A program made the position numbers and the translations under genes. A model generated the notes under the pieces. It made no database searches, was not told the DNA's origin, and worked only from the letters and a program-made list of their open reading frames with translations. Of a stretch of DNA of 64,000 nt, positions 22,638-35,100 are shown piece by piece. The stretch's first letter is position 1. Each line of letters starts with the position of its first letter. Source of the DNA: Euborellia annulipes (taxonomy: Eukaryota; Arthropoda; Insecta; Dermaptera; Anisolabididae). The DNA lies in contig JAKCPI010031558.1 in the NCBI GenBank assembly GCA_023213315.1, positions 40,243-104,242 of the forward strand, given 5' to 3'.

Positions 22638-23344
22638 GTCCGACTGTCCGTCTGACTTGATCCAATCCGAGTTCCATCCCCCCTAAGGAAAAAAAAAATT
22701 TAATTATATAATAATTTTTATTATTTTTCATTTTTTTAATTATTTTAATTAATTTTAATTGACTTATAAAACAAGACAAAACTCAATGCTTATAAGTAAA
22801 TCAAAATTGATTTTTAAGTTTTTTAACTGATGGTGCTATCTTTTGAACGAACAGTTTTCATTGTGTATTTTATAAACAGTGGCAATTTGTTAAGGCTCTA
22901 TGGGAAAGATGCTTGGCCAATCAGAAAAGAGAAGAGTATGGGGATCGAAACTATTCTTTGGCGCGAAAGATTTCCAATATATTCATTAGCTGAATCCAAA
23001 GCCCCCCAGTCGAGCCTCGGCTCGCATAGAGTGACCAATGACCCTAGTCAAAATTTTTATATATTCATTTCCCTCGTCAGTTGGATCATGGCGTCGTTTC
23101 ATGGCACACGTCTCAGCGCATTGCTCCTACAAAATGCCGCATTTCTTCTAAACTACAAGGCTATTTTAGGTAAATTTCAGTTCATTTAACATATTAATTC
23201 TCTATTTAAATTTTAGTTATTCATAAATATAGATTCTTAACAAAAATTTTTTTATTATATTTGATATACGTACTTTTAATAATTGCTAGCCAATGCAATG
23301 AATATAACAAAATATTCTCATTCACACTCACACACACGTTCACA
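22638..23344. other. Intergenic stretch with one weak exon candidate
   Basis: Mostly AT-rich. A GC-moderate segment around 22890-23170 holds an open frame from an ATG at about 23088 that runs into a possible donor (TTTTAGGTAAAT), but it matches no family I recognise and has no linked exon. Confidence 0.25.
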
Positions 23345-23552
23345 CAGTCTTTTCGGCAACTCAGGCCATATAAGACTTTACGAAATCCGTTATTGATTAA
23401 TATATATATTTGGGGTCCAGGCATTTCTATTTATGCCATTTGGTATCCAAATGGCTTAACTAAGATCATCGGACTGCCTGAGGTCCGAAGCCGCGACTTT
23501 TGGTATACGAGGTTAGCATCCTAACCCCTACACCAAGCCCCGAGGGCTATAA
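23345..23552 (-). mobile_element. tRNA-derived SINE, family 2 (minus)
   Basis: On the minus strand it begins GGGCTTGGTGTAGGGGTTAG (A-box region of a tRNA-like head), has a B-box-like CGGCTTCGGACCTC, then GCAGTCCGATGATCTTA and a tail with GGTCCAGGCATTTC. Relatives are at 25335-25770 (plus, interrupted) and 54261-54425 (minus). Confidence 0.7.
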
Positions 23553-24308
23553 CAAAATATTAAATAGGCATATTATAATTTTCACTCCCCCAGGTCTGTA
23601 CATTTAACAATAGGTCCTGGGGAAGGGGGAAGTTAACCCACTTATCTGATAGCACAGCTTTCAAAATGTATTCGAAAATTGTGTGCTATAACACTAGATT
23701 TTAAGTCTATTAATTAATAATGATTAATTTTAACTTATATAATAAAAGTGCTGTTTCTACCGTCGTTAACTTATATAGGCCTATTTAAAACTTACATTCA
23801 CGATTTGATTAAAATTAAATTTTGTTTTACTTTATTTACCGAAACGTTTTGAAAATCATTTTATTTATTTATTTTAAATTAATTGAAGACATCCATCACA
23901 ACATGCCCTCATTCAACACACACAATTTATTTACAAAATTTTTACATATTTTAATTAGAAAACCATAACTTATTATTAACAAAACAAGGCATTGGCAATA
24001 TTTCTATTCGATATCCACATTTTCACTTTAATCTTAATTTGTATTTTCATATAGGATAAATAGATATTAATTTTATTTAGAAATTTTTCCTTTGCACTTA
24101 ACAGGTCACAACGTGTTTTATTTATTTGTCTTTTTGCTATATTTTCTTTAAATGAATTAATCTAAAAAGGTCCATTCTTTTAAATCTAATCTTTTTTTAT
24201 TCATTACTTCAATAACATAAATTCATTTATTATTACATATATTAATTATAAAAATAAAATTTAATCTAGGGCAGGGTTATTAAATAATCTTATTTTCATA
24301 CCAGTTAC

Positions 24309-24897
24309 CAGGGCCGGATCTAGGGGGGGGGGGGGGGCGGTAGGCGGCAGATATCAGGGAGCAGCAAAATAAGAAAAGTGGTTCACAAAAACAAAAATAT
24401 GGTGTGACTGGTCGCACAGCACACAACTTTCTCTTACATTCGGTAATCGAAAGTTGTGTTCTGTGCTTTTCACACCAGAATTTTTTGTGTCGAGATATAT
24501 TTAGTTTCCGACAGTACGGTACATTTGAATTCAAGATCTAAAATAATAATGCCTGGACCCCAATATATATATCTAAAAAATAATTGATTTTTGAATTTTA
24601 ATCAAAATCGTTTTGAGAAAATCAAAAAGAAAAAAAAAACTGAAAAAGTACATCAGTAAAGTACTAGTACTCTTTGGTCCGTGATGCCAGGCAAAATCTT
24701 AGGAGCCCCAGATTTTTAGAGGCGAGAAAATTTTAGACTAAAATTTAAAGAAAGATTAAAATTTTAAAATCAACTTGGCTTAGTTTCATTGACGACGAGG
24801 AGGAAGGGAGGGCGGGGCATATTATAATATTAGTAAGGAGGGTACTGCAAATTCAATTTTGCCCTCCCCCCCAACAAATCTCCTAGTTCGGGCCCTG
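24309..24897. mobile_element. hAT-like MITE, family E (long copy)
   Basis: CAGGGCCGGATCTAGGG at the left and CTCCTAGTTCGGGCCCTG at the right are inverted ends. The flanks CCAGTTAC and CCAGTAAC match at seven of eight positions. It is longer than the other copies because the GTGTGACTGGTCGCACAGC hairpin repeat (24402-24510) and a tract ending ACTAGTACTCTTTGG are embedded. Confidence 0.8.
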
Positions 24898-25334
24898 CCA
24901 GTAACTATTCAATACTCCTAAACCCTTCAGGCAATCTAATTTGCCTGAGCGCCTGGAGAGTAGGCATCAATCTGTTTTGAGAAGTGATGCTTGTTAGCGA
25001 GGGGAGGGAAGTACCAGGCGAAAATTGACAGGAAGGAAGCTTTTTAAAAATTTTCTATTATTCTTAATAAAATATTTCAAAATATATCTACGAGTATATA
25101 AACTCTACAAAATTAAACAATTAATTTAATTAAATATATTTTGGCCAAATTAGCGTACCTATTTGTAAATAAATTTTAAGGGAAAAAGTTCCCCCCCCCC
25201 CCCCCCAAGAAAAAGGCAACCAATCATTTGAAATAAATACGGATGAGGCCGATAAAAAAGACAAATAAATAAAAAAAAAAAAATTCGGAAAAGTGAAAAA
25301 TGTTAATAGCAAACATCACAAGATATATTCATAC

Positions 25335-25770
25335 AAGCCATCCCCTCAAGGGTCGAGGGTTCGGATCCCGAGCAGTCCGATGATTTTATTTAAGCCTAAA
25401 TGGCTTAAATAAGAATGCTTGGACCACAATATATATATTTTCATAATAACGTTTATCGTATAAAGTCTTATATGGGCCCTGTTATGCAATAGTGTGTCAA
25501 GCGCCAAAAAATTTAAAAATTGAGTTAGGCACGGAATTGTTTCAAATGCTTTAATTAATAGTATTTTTATGAAATATGTCCTAAAAAAATTTATATTTAA
25601 TGTTACTTGCATAATTGGCAAAAAAAAAAAATTATATATAATCCAATGAAAATAACAAACTTTAATGTTAATTTTCTCAAATCTCGGTAGCTGGCGCTTG
25701 ACACTCTAATGCGTAACAGGGTCCATATGGCCTAACTTGCCTAAAAGGCTGTGTGAATGGAAAAAAAGTG
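25335..25770 (+). mobile_element. tRNA-derived SINE, family 2, split by a MITE
   Basis: The head carries the B-box CGAGGGTTCGGATCCCGAG, then GCAGTCCGATGATTTTATTT. The tail GTCTTATATG is cut at 25474 and resumes at about 25725 as ATATGGCCTAACTTGCC. Rejoined, it matches the tail of the copy at 23345-23552. Confidence 0.7.
25475..25724. mobile_element. MITE with ~33-bp terminal inverted repeats
   Basis: The left end GGCCCTGTTATGCAATAG continues to GTGTCAAGCGCCA. The right end is its complement with few mismatches (TGGCGCTTGACACTC to GTAACAGGGTCC). It is about 250 bp and interrupts SINE family 2. The short repeat ATATG flanks it. Superfamily not assigned. Confidence 0.75.
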
Positions 25771-27356
25771 TGTTTGAAAAAAAGCCATCCTTGTTTATAT
25801 CTCACCTTTTTATTGGAAAAAAGAAATTTTCTTTTCTCAACTTTTTTTTTTTGAAGCCTGTGTTGGGCTCAAAAACGCATAAACATAAATGAACCAGCCT
25901 GTCTTGGGATTCTGTAAATGAAAAGTCAAAAAAATAAAATAAATCATAATAGATAGGTATATTACCTAAAATGTAGTTTTTAGTGAGTCTTTTAGTTCAT
26001 CAACCTCCATTCTATTTCATCTAAAAAAAAAAAACATTAATTATCTGCCAATATCGCTGTGCTCTGTAAACAAATTCCTCCTTTATGTATAGTAGACTCA
26101 TCCATCGAAATAGAATTTCTTAAAATAACGGAACATTTTTTTTTTTAGATTTAGTGCAATATATTCGGATGCGCGATTTTAATATTCGAGACACCAACAG
26201 GTTGTTCAGGCAATAACACACACGTACAGTACAAACACACATACATGTAGGTGGACTCATACTGGTCAGGTAAATTCATTTTTATTCTCGAGAGATGCAA
26301 CTCCTTTTGCCGACGAGAGTGACTAATTAGTGAGTCACCGACGAGAGCGAGTGGTTCTCCTTGTGTCATTCTATCTATCAGTTCCCGGGAACCTCTCTAC
26401 AAACTAAACACACCGTGTCGCACATTGGATTCAGAATGGAGCCTAAATTGATTGCCAATTTCAAAATTTATAATTGAAAAATACATCAATTATTCACAAT
26501 GCTCAAGGTTATATATCGAATCTTCTCCATAAAAGTGAGTTGAATATTATTTGTTTTATCTCATGTAAACAATGTTATTGAAATATTAACATCTCTCTAA
26601 TAACAATACTCGTTTGCTTTAAAATTAACGCTAATTGGATAGATTGCTGATATTACTCAAACAAATCAATCGGATTAACCCGAGCGCTCAACTTTGCCAA
26701 CCATTTATTTACGGATACATAATATTAAGTCCCTGTGGGATAATTTTTTGTCTTACTCAGAAACATCCCTTAAATATTTATCACTCAAACACATTTCGGT
26801 AGTGATTTATTTATAATTTCATTTTGGTTTTTTGTTTATGTTTATGTTAAAACTACTTGCCTAACCTATCTGCAACCAGGATTGCCCCTGGGAGGGGGGG
26901 GGAGGGTTAATGAATTTATTTTTAAGGAACTCTTCTGTTTTGCATTATGAATCTTTTAGTAGATCTTTTCTATTTTATAGTTTACAAAAAATTTTAAATA
27001 AAAAGATCATAAGACTCTAGCAACTATTTTTCTCGCATGGGGGAGGGGGTGTAAACCCCCAAACACAGCCAAAGCCCATGGTTGCTCCAGAGTACCCAAT
27101 ATCGATTGGTTAACAAAGTTAAACTGCTTAATAATTTTATCTTAAATAAATTTTAATATGTCTAACCTTTGTAGACATATTGAATTTATTTAGTTTTATT
27201 TTAGCTTGATAAGAAATTCATTTCATTGGCCGGTATCACGACTAGAGCTAGAAAATTTTGTTGGGAGTGGGATGAGATTTGACTATCTGGAAGATTGACC
27301 TTCTTCCGCACCCTCCCCTCCCAATGAATAAATTTTAAAGAATATAAAATAATTTT
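25771..27356. other. Intergenic stretch
   Basis: No supported gene. A higher-complexity segment at 26150-26450 (CA-rich, then GCCGACGAGAGTGACTAATT and a near-direct repeat of ACGAGAG) could be regulatory or a 5' UTR, but nothing decides it. A decayed element B copy spans about 26873-27095 (GCAACCAGGATTGCCCCTGG at the left, CCATGGTTGCTCCAG at the right). Confidence 0.35.
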
Positions 27357-27360
27357 TATA

Positions 27361-27590
27361 ATAATAGGCAAGGGAGCCGGCAGCCAGGAAGTAAGCCTCT
27401 ACGAAATGTAACTCAAGAGTAGTGGAGACATTTTCGGCTATAATTAAATAATTAAATATTTGGCTCAATGCGAACTCTCGAAAATGGACTGAGGATGGCG
27501 ATATTTAATTATAGCCGAAACTGTCTCCACTACTCTTGAGTTTCATTTCGTAGAGGCTTACTTCCTGGCTGCCCGCTCCCTTGCCTATTG
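27361..27590. repeat. Fold-back repeat with hammerhead-like motif
   Basis: The arms (27361-27452 and 27500-27590) pair over about 90 bases: AGGCAAGGGAGCCGGCAGCC on the left, GGCTGCCCGCTCCCTTGCCT on the right. The 3' module (CTTCCTGGCTGC) matches other members at 30630 and 33065. A hammerhead-type core lies at the loop side of the right arm. Confidence 0.8.
27489..27525 (+). ncRNA. Hammerhead ribozyme-like motif (copy q)
   Basis: CTGAGGA, an extra U, a stem II closed by GGC / GCC, then GAAACTGTC. Four stem I pairs (TGGA before, TCCA after). Here stem III is AC(T)GT with one extra base, a subtype shared with 32989-33025. Predicted cleavage base C. Confidence 0.6.
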
Positions 27591-28382
27591 TTGAAATACA
27601 ACAATCACTTAACAAATTGTAATTTTTATAATTTCTATTATTTTTACCCTATATTTCTTTTTATTTATTTATTTTTTTTGGCATTTTTTTGACTTCCAAA
27701 AATACAAATCTCTTTTAGGTAAAGGGTGACATAAATATTTGGCAACAATTGGCTTATTTGTAATAATATTGAAAAGTCATTCGGTTTATCAATACGAATG
27801 GTGTCTGAAATGGCTTCAGATGCCGAAAAAACGTAAAAAAATATAATAGCTATTTGTTTTTAATCAATTTTTTTTTAAATTAATTTTCATTTTGGATCGG
27901 TAGCCAATCCGGTTGAAATAAATTGTCGCGTGAGATATAATAGCTATTAATTTTATTCATTCTATAAAATTTTTCTAATCATCATATTTTGGAAAAAAAA
28001 AGCTAAGACTGGCATATTTTGCAGCATATATGCTTACACCCCCCCCCCCCACTTCCTCATTCAATAAGCTCCTCGGCTTTACCAATTTCAAGATACGAAT
28101 TTTGTTTACCAATTTCAAGATACGAATTTTGTTTACCTACCTCGCGCTACCTCGCGCACTCACTCACACAGACTTAGAGCTCATTTATTTTATTCAAGAA
28201 CATCCATTGATTTCGAAATCAGAAAAACGTATTACTCCCAAATAAGTCTATAACCAGACGCAGTTATGGAAGGGGGCTCAAAGGATTAAAGCCCCGCAAT
28301 TTTAATTATATGAGAAATTAATATTCAATAAATATCTCGATTGACTAGTCATAGATAGGCTATATAATAAATTTGTATTTTA

Positions 28383-28505
28383 TTTGCTTGTGCGCCAAAT
28401 GTCTCGTGGCTACCGGGAATCGAACCAAGGATCTCCAGGCCACCGGACCCTCGACCTGGAGCCAGGGGGGGGGGGGGGTGGCCCACCAACAATTAAACAT
28501 ACACA
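28383..28505 (-). repeat. tRNA-like repeat relative of 9395-9530
   Basis: The complement of GGGAATCGAACCAAGGATCTC gives a B box, and GGTGGCCCACCAACAA after a G-run parallels the GGGTGCTCACCAACAT end at 9520. Degenerate; G-run expanded. Confidence 0.4.
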
Positions 28506-29133
28506 TTTGTTAAATAAATTAAATATAAAATTTCAACCTCGTAGCTATTTCCGTTTTGAGATATTGTGTTCAGAGACCTAGTTTTTTTTGCCTTAAAACA
28601 TGTATTTAAATCTCAACTTTGAATTTTTGACATGAATACAATTCATTTCTCCAAAAAGTTTTAAAAAATGTTTTTTTAAATGTAAATATTGTTTTTTAAG
28701 TGATATTAATTAAAACAATTAATTATTAAATTTGATTAAATTTTAAATATTTTTTTTTTATAAATCAAATGAAAAGATTTATTTATACAATACTTGAGGT
28801 AACATTTATTCATGCCTTTCAACTTCGCTTGCAAAATTCATTTTGATTGAATTGCATTTTCTTTATTGATGTCTCAAATGAAAGTTATCTCATTCACATA
28901 GGGGAAAGTATGAAACCATCTGTAAGTTACGCAAATAATTTTTACTACCTTTTTATAAAAATTTAGTATAATCTCATTTCAACAGTTTTTTTCTGGGGGA
29001 AAGCGATCCAATCGTTTGCCCCAAATGTTTTTAACCTGGAAACAAAGCCACACTGGAAGTTTTTTTTTTTTTAGAGACGCTTTGTAAAAACTATTTTTCA
29101 AAAGAAATAATTATTCCCAAAATTATTCTTCTT

Positions 29134-29320
29134 CAGGGCCTGATCTAGGGAGGGGGACAGTGGGTGCATGTGCCCCGGGCGGCAGATATCAGGGGGCGGC
29201 AATTAAAGAAAGATTTACTAAAAAAAAAAAAAAGGTAAAATGATATGAATTGGAAAATTTTAAGGAGGGGGCGGCGAATTAAATTTTGACCCCTTAATAA
29301 ATCTCCTAGTTCCGGCCCTG
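29134..29320. mobile_element. hAT-like MITE, family E (short copy)
   Basis: CAGGGCCTGATCTAGGG and CTAGTTCCGGCCCTG form the ends of a 187-bp element. The flanks TTCTTCTT and TTCTCCTT match at seven of eight positions. The interior GGGCGGCAGATATCAGG is shared with the copies at 295 and 24309. Confidence 0.8.
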
Positions 29321-29509
29321 TTCTCCTTATATGACATACCCAAGTATACCCTATTCGAAAGCCAATGAAATGATGACGTCCAAAGTAAAAAAAGTATTTT
29401 TGTTGGTGGGTTTTCCACCTGTTAATTTATACAAAGTACTTGGAGGTTGACAATCTTCATTTCGAGTCATTTTGCCGTATTTTCACTCCATATTGAGAAA
29501 ATCACCCTT

Positions 29510-29740
29510 TGCTCAGGGGCCCACATCTTGTGGGTACGTGGATGGCGACCACGAGCTACCCGAGCTGGGACTGACAGTACTATTCTTTGCATGTCTGTCC
29601 CTTCCTTCTATACTTTTAACAGGCGTCAGACCGTGCGACGGGTCGGCCTGTTCTATTTCTTTCGGTCGCAAAAAACCCATTCTGCCTACCCCGCACCGCG
29701 GGAATAATAAAGACAAAGAAAGAAGAAGAAGAAGAAGATT
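29510..29740 (+). mobile_element. Probable 3' tail of a non-LTR retrotransposon
   Basis: GC-rich compared with its surroundings, ending CCCCGCACCGCGGGAATAAT and a (GAA)n tract. The ending resembles the tail at 44240-44292 (CCCCGCACCGTGGGAATAAT then GAA repeats). The upstream part is different, so this is a related family, 5'-truncated. No intact reading frame. Confidence 0.5.
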
Positions 29741-30138
29741 GAGAAAATCACCCTGATTGATGATGCACAAGTACCGCCAGCCTACTAAGCAAGCACAGCG
29801 AGCATTTATTTTGATGGGCAGAATACGATCTGTACTTGCGAGTCCCTGGCTTGTGAGACTCGCAATCCAATGGAGCGGCTCGTGCTACCGTCTACATTAC
29901 TCTCGAGCCACTCAAACCACTCGAGCGCGAGCACGAGTAGTGTAGACATAGCTTAATAGAAAAATTCTTCCTGGTTGGTTTCTTGTGATCACTGCTCATC
30001 ATAGGTCTTTGGACCTTATGCACGCTCACGATGCGGGGGGGCCCCGGACCTTGGGGCAAGGGCTGGGCCGGGCCCAAACACTTTATCATAACGAAGTTAT
30101 CAAAGTGTTTGTTTCATCAAAGAAAGCAAAAAGAGAAA

Positions 30139-30420
30139 CAGAGGCGTACCGAGGGGGGGGGTCCGCCCCAGGCCCCGAGCCGGCATAGGCCCCCAAATAT
30201 TTGTCTTTGAGAGGGCCCAGGGCCCTCAGGACTCAAGTGAAAAAGGAAAAATGTTGATAAAAAAAAAATTTTAATGAAAATTTGTCTTTAAGAGGGCCCG
30301 GGGCCTCTGGGTTCAGGGATATACGGTATTTTAAAAATTTATTTGCTTTTCTGGGTGCATCAGCACCTAGGCCATCTTGCACCTATTTTAAAAATATTTT
30401 TGTACTTGTATTTTTCATTA
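30139..30420. mobile_element. hAT-like element A, copy 3 (short array, inverted)
   Basis: The sequence starts CAGAGGCGTACCGAGG, then a G-run and GGCCCCGAGCCGGCATAGGC, the complement of the right end of copy 2. It has only about two minisatellite units (GAGGGCCCAGGGCCCTC and GAGGGCCCGGGGCCTC), then TTCAGGGATATACGGTAT, the complement of the left segment. The far end is broken by an unrelated ~40-bp insert and then lost. Confidence 0.75.
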
Positions 30421-30549
30421 CCACCTCACATATCTAAGCCTATCCGATTGCCTAAAAGCAAAATTAATATTTTAATGTTATTAACAAGTTCAGAACAACA
30501 TATGCATAAATATATTTATATAAATTTACATATGACAACTCCTGATTGC

Positions 30550-30584
30550 CTGATGATGGTCAAATAAATTTCGACCGAAACGTC
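30550..30584 (+). ncRNA. Hammerhead ribozyme-like motif (copy c)
   Basis: CTGATGA, an extra U, stem II GGTC / GACC with an 11-nt loop, then GAAACGTC. Stem I has four pairs including a wobble (TTGC before, GCGA after). The downstream module CTTCTTGGCTGCTATCTCC agrees with other copies. This copy has no obvious inverted partner. Confidence 0.65.
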
Positions 30585-30659
30585 GCGAATATCTTGGCGT
30601 TTCATTGTTTTTGGAGACGCTCCTTCTTGGCTGCTATCTCCTCCCATTCTTCTAAGATA

Positions 30660-31630
30660 TTTTTTGTATAGACTAATAATAGGGCCCGAAAAAAAGTTTG
30701 CGGGGGGGGGGGGCAGCTCATAAACGTTAAGCCACTGGAGACAGAGGCAGTCAAGAAATAATGATCTGATTGCTTTACTGAGCCGGAATAATTTCCATTA
30801 AAACATTTCTTTATTTATTTAATTTTTATCTCAATTAATTAATTTTTTATTTTATTAGTGTTTATAGCACACTTTATTTTCATTCAATTTGTCATGTGAG
30901 ATAATTGTAATGCCTCATCATCATTTCCTTATTATTTCACAATGAATTGAATATTTTATCATTTCTTTGAAAATTATATATAATTTTAATCCTATCGATT
31001 AAATAATAAGTTTAATAAATAAAAATAATATCTATATTTGTCTAAAAAAAAAAAAAAAAATATTAAATTTAAAAAAACCGGATATTTATTTTAAGCCATT
31101 TCCTGTCAAGTTTGGATGAAAGGAAAGGAAGATGGAGTTTTGACAGTGCGAACTTAGAAAAATTTTATTTTTCTTTACGAATTAATAATTAAACGAATAA
31201 TTAAAACGAAGAATTAAAAAAACGATTGAATAATTACAATAGAACATAAATACCAGGTAGAGTTGTGTTGTTATTTACTATTTGATTTTGCCTCACAAAA
31301 GAGAGAATTGACTTTGACTTGTCATCATCATCACTTGACCAATACCCCTTGAAAGCATGTTTTTCCCTCCACCCTCGAAAAAACACCTGTTAACCACCTG
31401 TTAGCGTCTCTTTCAAGGACATTGCATTTAACTTTATTTGATTTTTTATTTGTCATTTTAATTCAATTACATATTAAATGTCTATTAGGTTAGGTTTTAT
31501 ATTTAATCATTTAAATAAAATTTTTCAAAAGGTAAAAAGACAATAAATTTGATCATATTATAAAATTCATCTATTTATTTAGATACTTTTTTTTTTATTA
31601 TAATTAATATATTTTATTTTGTTTTTTTAG
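30660..31630. other. Upstream flank of the Shark gene
   Basis: No coding exon is visible. The first coding exon at 31631 has a clear splice acceptor in front of it, so an upstream 5' UTR exon and the promoter must exist, possibly in the moderately complex stretch 31080-31440; nothing in the sequence fixes them. Confidence 0.4.
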
Positions 31631-31642
31631 CAAAAATTCACA

Positions 31643-32116
31643 ATGACAACTCCGGTAAGAGAAGATAATATTTGCTGGTTTCATGGAAAAATTTCACGAG
31701 AAACAGCAGAACAAATTTTACTCGCAGGTATATAAATACGTATATTGTTACTATCGTGTCATATATATATATATATATATCGTCGATGGAGAATTGTATT
31801 GTATCAAGTCTACTTTTTTTTTTAAATTTACTTAATATAGGCAAGATATTTCTAGTGACCAAGTCCAACGACTCTTGGTTTTTAAATCCATTACAAACCT
31901 TAAAAAAGAACGTTCTGTTTGTTTCAAGTCCATAGGAGAATATAAAAAACAAAAAATATAAGTCCTATTATCTCTGATTACTAACTAATGGACTTGATAA
32001 AATTCAATTTTCCATCGACTATTTGACATCACCAATTTTGGATTTTGAAAAAAATTATATTTCTATATTTAAAGTTGTAAGTAGATACTTTTTTTCTATA
32101 AATTTAAATGTATATA

Positions 32117-32151
<35 letters not shown>

Positions 32152-35100
32152 TTTTCTTTCTTTTCGGAATCTTGCACCAAATAGTCATATATATATATAT
32201 ATATATATTCAATCTTGGGTCTGATTGTTTTACAATTCAAAGTGGAAAATGAAAATGTTTTAGAAGGATTAAATAAAACTATGAAATAAATTTCAAAATT
32301 CAAGACTTATTTTCTTTGTAATAACTAGAAAATTTAATATTAATTTGATTAAAAGTTGAATGAAATTTTGTTATCTTATAGGTGAGAGAGGAGCAGTCAG
32401 CCAGGTTATTAGTCTCCACGAAATAAAACTCTGTTTAAGAAACAGTTTCTGTTTTAAAGAAATAACGCAATCTTCAATCCCATTATCGAGAGGATGAACT
32501 CAAATGACAGAGCATTGAGTTGTCATTTGGCAAATTAAAAATTAAACACTAGGTTATTTGTTTCAAAGGTTTTATTAATTAAAAATTAACACTTAATACG
32601 TATAAATTAATTAATAAAACCTTTGAAACAAATAACCTAGTGTTTAATATTTATATTTATTTAATTTACAAAATGTTTCAACGAGAACCAGCGGTCGAAA
32701 GTTTATATCTTATTGTCATTTGGTAACTTAAACTTGGCGCAACGTATATATACAATGCTGATATACCGTTGATATACCGTATATATACTATGTATATTAT
32801 AAATGATATAAGTATATAGCTGGCCATGTTTAAGTTACAAAATTGAATTAATCTATACAGTATAAGCTGAAAAGCAGTGCATTGTATTTTTGTTACAAAC
32901 AATTTATGTATAATAATACACACCAACAGACAAATCCACTATTTGACTCAATGCTCTATCATTTGAGTTCATACTCTCGATAATGGGACTGATGATGGCG
33001 TTATTTCATTAAAGCCGAAACTGTTTCCTAAACAGAGAGTTTTATGGAGGAGACTAATATCCTGGCTGCTTGCTCCTGTCACCTATTGTTTATAAATACA
33101 ACAGCCACTTTACCAATTTTGTTATCCTTTTAATTTTTATCCCCTTTGAGAACCCTCAAAGATTATATTTATTTATTTAACTAATTGTTAAAAGTGTTAA
33201 GCATTTTCCTAATTTAGTTTATTAACTTTACTATAGTGCACTAACTAACTTTTTTTACATTCCCTTATAGATACTCATATTGACGGAACGTTCCTCGTTC
33301 GTGAAAGTAGTACAGCAGTTGGAGATTATGTTCTCTCTGTTCTTTATAAAGATGAAGTTATCCATTACCAAATTAGGCGACATGGAGAAGATGCATTTTT
33401 TTCAATAGGTAAGTAAAAATACTAAATATCCGTTTTTTCTTAAAATATTTATGGCCTTTACAATATTATTTTTAGATGAAAACACTATTATCCATGGTTT
33501 GGAAACGCTTATTGAATATTATCAAGAGGAAAGTCATGGTCTTGTTACAAATTTAACAACGATATGCCGAAAAGATCCACCTCCTCATGATTCGAGAAGA
33601 CATGGAAGGACAAATCTTCTACATCGGGCCACAAAAGAAGGTTTTTACATTTCTTAATGAAATAATAAATAGTGATATGAAAATCTTTGCTCACAATCCT
33701 ATATAAGACAAGGTTTATCAAGTTTTATGTTTGGGGTTGTATAGTTCAGCTCATTCTATCCCCCCAAACTTTTAATTTAAAGACTTGGGGTTTGGGGGGG
33801 GGGGGGGGGGGGGCGCCCGTTTTTTTAGATCTTTTGCAAATTAAATAAATAAACTTTTTATTTAATCATGCTTTTAATGTTTTAGGAAATTATACTGTTG
33901 TATCGGAATTACTAAAATGCGGATATCGAAGTTTAGAAGCAAAGAATCAGGAAGGGCAGACTGCTGTCCATCTTGCTAGTCGACTTGGAAAAGATGATAT
34001 TTTAATGAAACTTATCGAAACCGGGGCAAACGTCAACTGCCGGGATACTGCTGGGAATACCCCATTACATGTATGTTTTGTAATAACTCTTATTCAGGTT
34101 TTCTCTAAGCAAAAACGTTAACTTTTAAAATCTGAAATCAACGTTAATTTATTTTAACACCTCCTTGCCTCAAATTGCTATTCTGTAAGCAAAGCCAAAG
34201 CGTTAACATTTAGTCAATAGTGTTAAAAATTAATGGCATGTCTAGAGAGTGCCTTTATATTTTAACGCCGTATTTAATGTATTAAAATGGCGTCTTTAAC
34301 CAAAAAGTAAGTGTGAAAGACGAATAAATAAAATCCGGAGATGCTTTTCAGGCCAATTTATTTGGATTAACCACTTCTTATGGATCGTTAACAATTGGTG
34401 CTAAAAAGTATAAATGTAAACGTCTCTGTTAAAACTTGGTTTAGAGAATAGCATTTTTTATCGCTAATGTTATTACTTTACTTTTAACACCCCGTTTATG
34501 ATGTTAAATTTTAACGCCTGTTTTTAGAGAATAGACCAGATTATGTAATTTTTTTATGTTCAAGATAATAAGGAATCATTTCCAAAGAAGAATGCAGCCA
34601 AATTTATTTCATTTGATTTTAATAAAAATTCTTAATCACTTGCTGACGTTTCGGTTCGGGTTTGAACCATCATCGGAGTTGTGAGACAAAATCAGTGATT
34701 AAGAATTTTTATTAAAATCAAATGAAATAAATTTGGCTGCATTCTTCTTTGGAAATGATTCCTTATTATCTTGAACATAATACTACAGCTATAAAAAATA
34801 TTCAATTACTGTAATTTTTTTATATTAATATTAATTTAAAATGTTTTTTTTTTTCTATAGTATGCGTGCCAAAACAACCTTAGGAACACAGTGCGGATTC
34901 TTGTTCATTTTGGACACGCCAATGTTCAAGTAACTATCTTTATTTTAATTATTTTTATTCCTTTTCTTTTATAAAATCTTTTAAATTTTAGAGTAGAACA
35001 ACAGAATCCGATTGGGTTCCTTTGCATGAAGCCGCTGCTCGAGGCCATTCAGATGTTGTTCGTGAACTTTTATCGTTAAATGCGCCTGTAAATCCTCGGA

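Noticed and set aside
22830..23189. Possible exon beginning MASFHGTRLSALLLQNAA
   Set aside because: A start context and a donor-like site exist, but there is no recognised family, no acceptor-linked next exon and the surrounding sequence is repeat-rich. Not supported as a gene.
29447..29770. Overlapping open frames on both strands around a GC-rich block
   Set aside because: The block ends in GAA repeats and a tail shared with a LINE remnant, so the frames are by-products of a retrotransposon 3' end.
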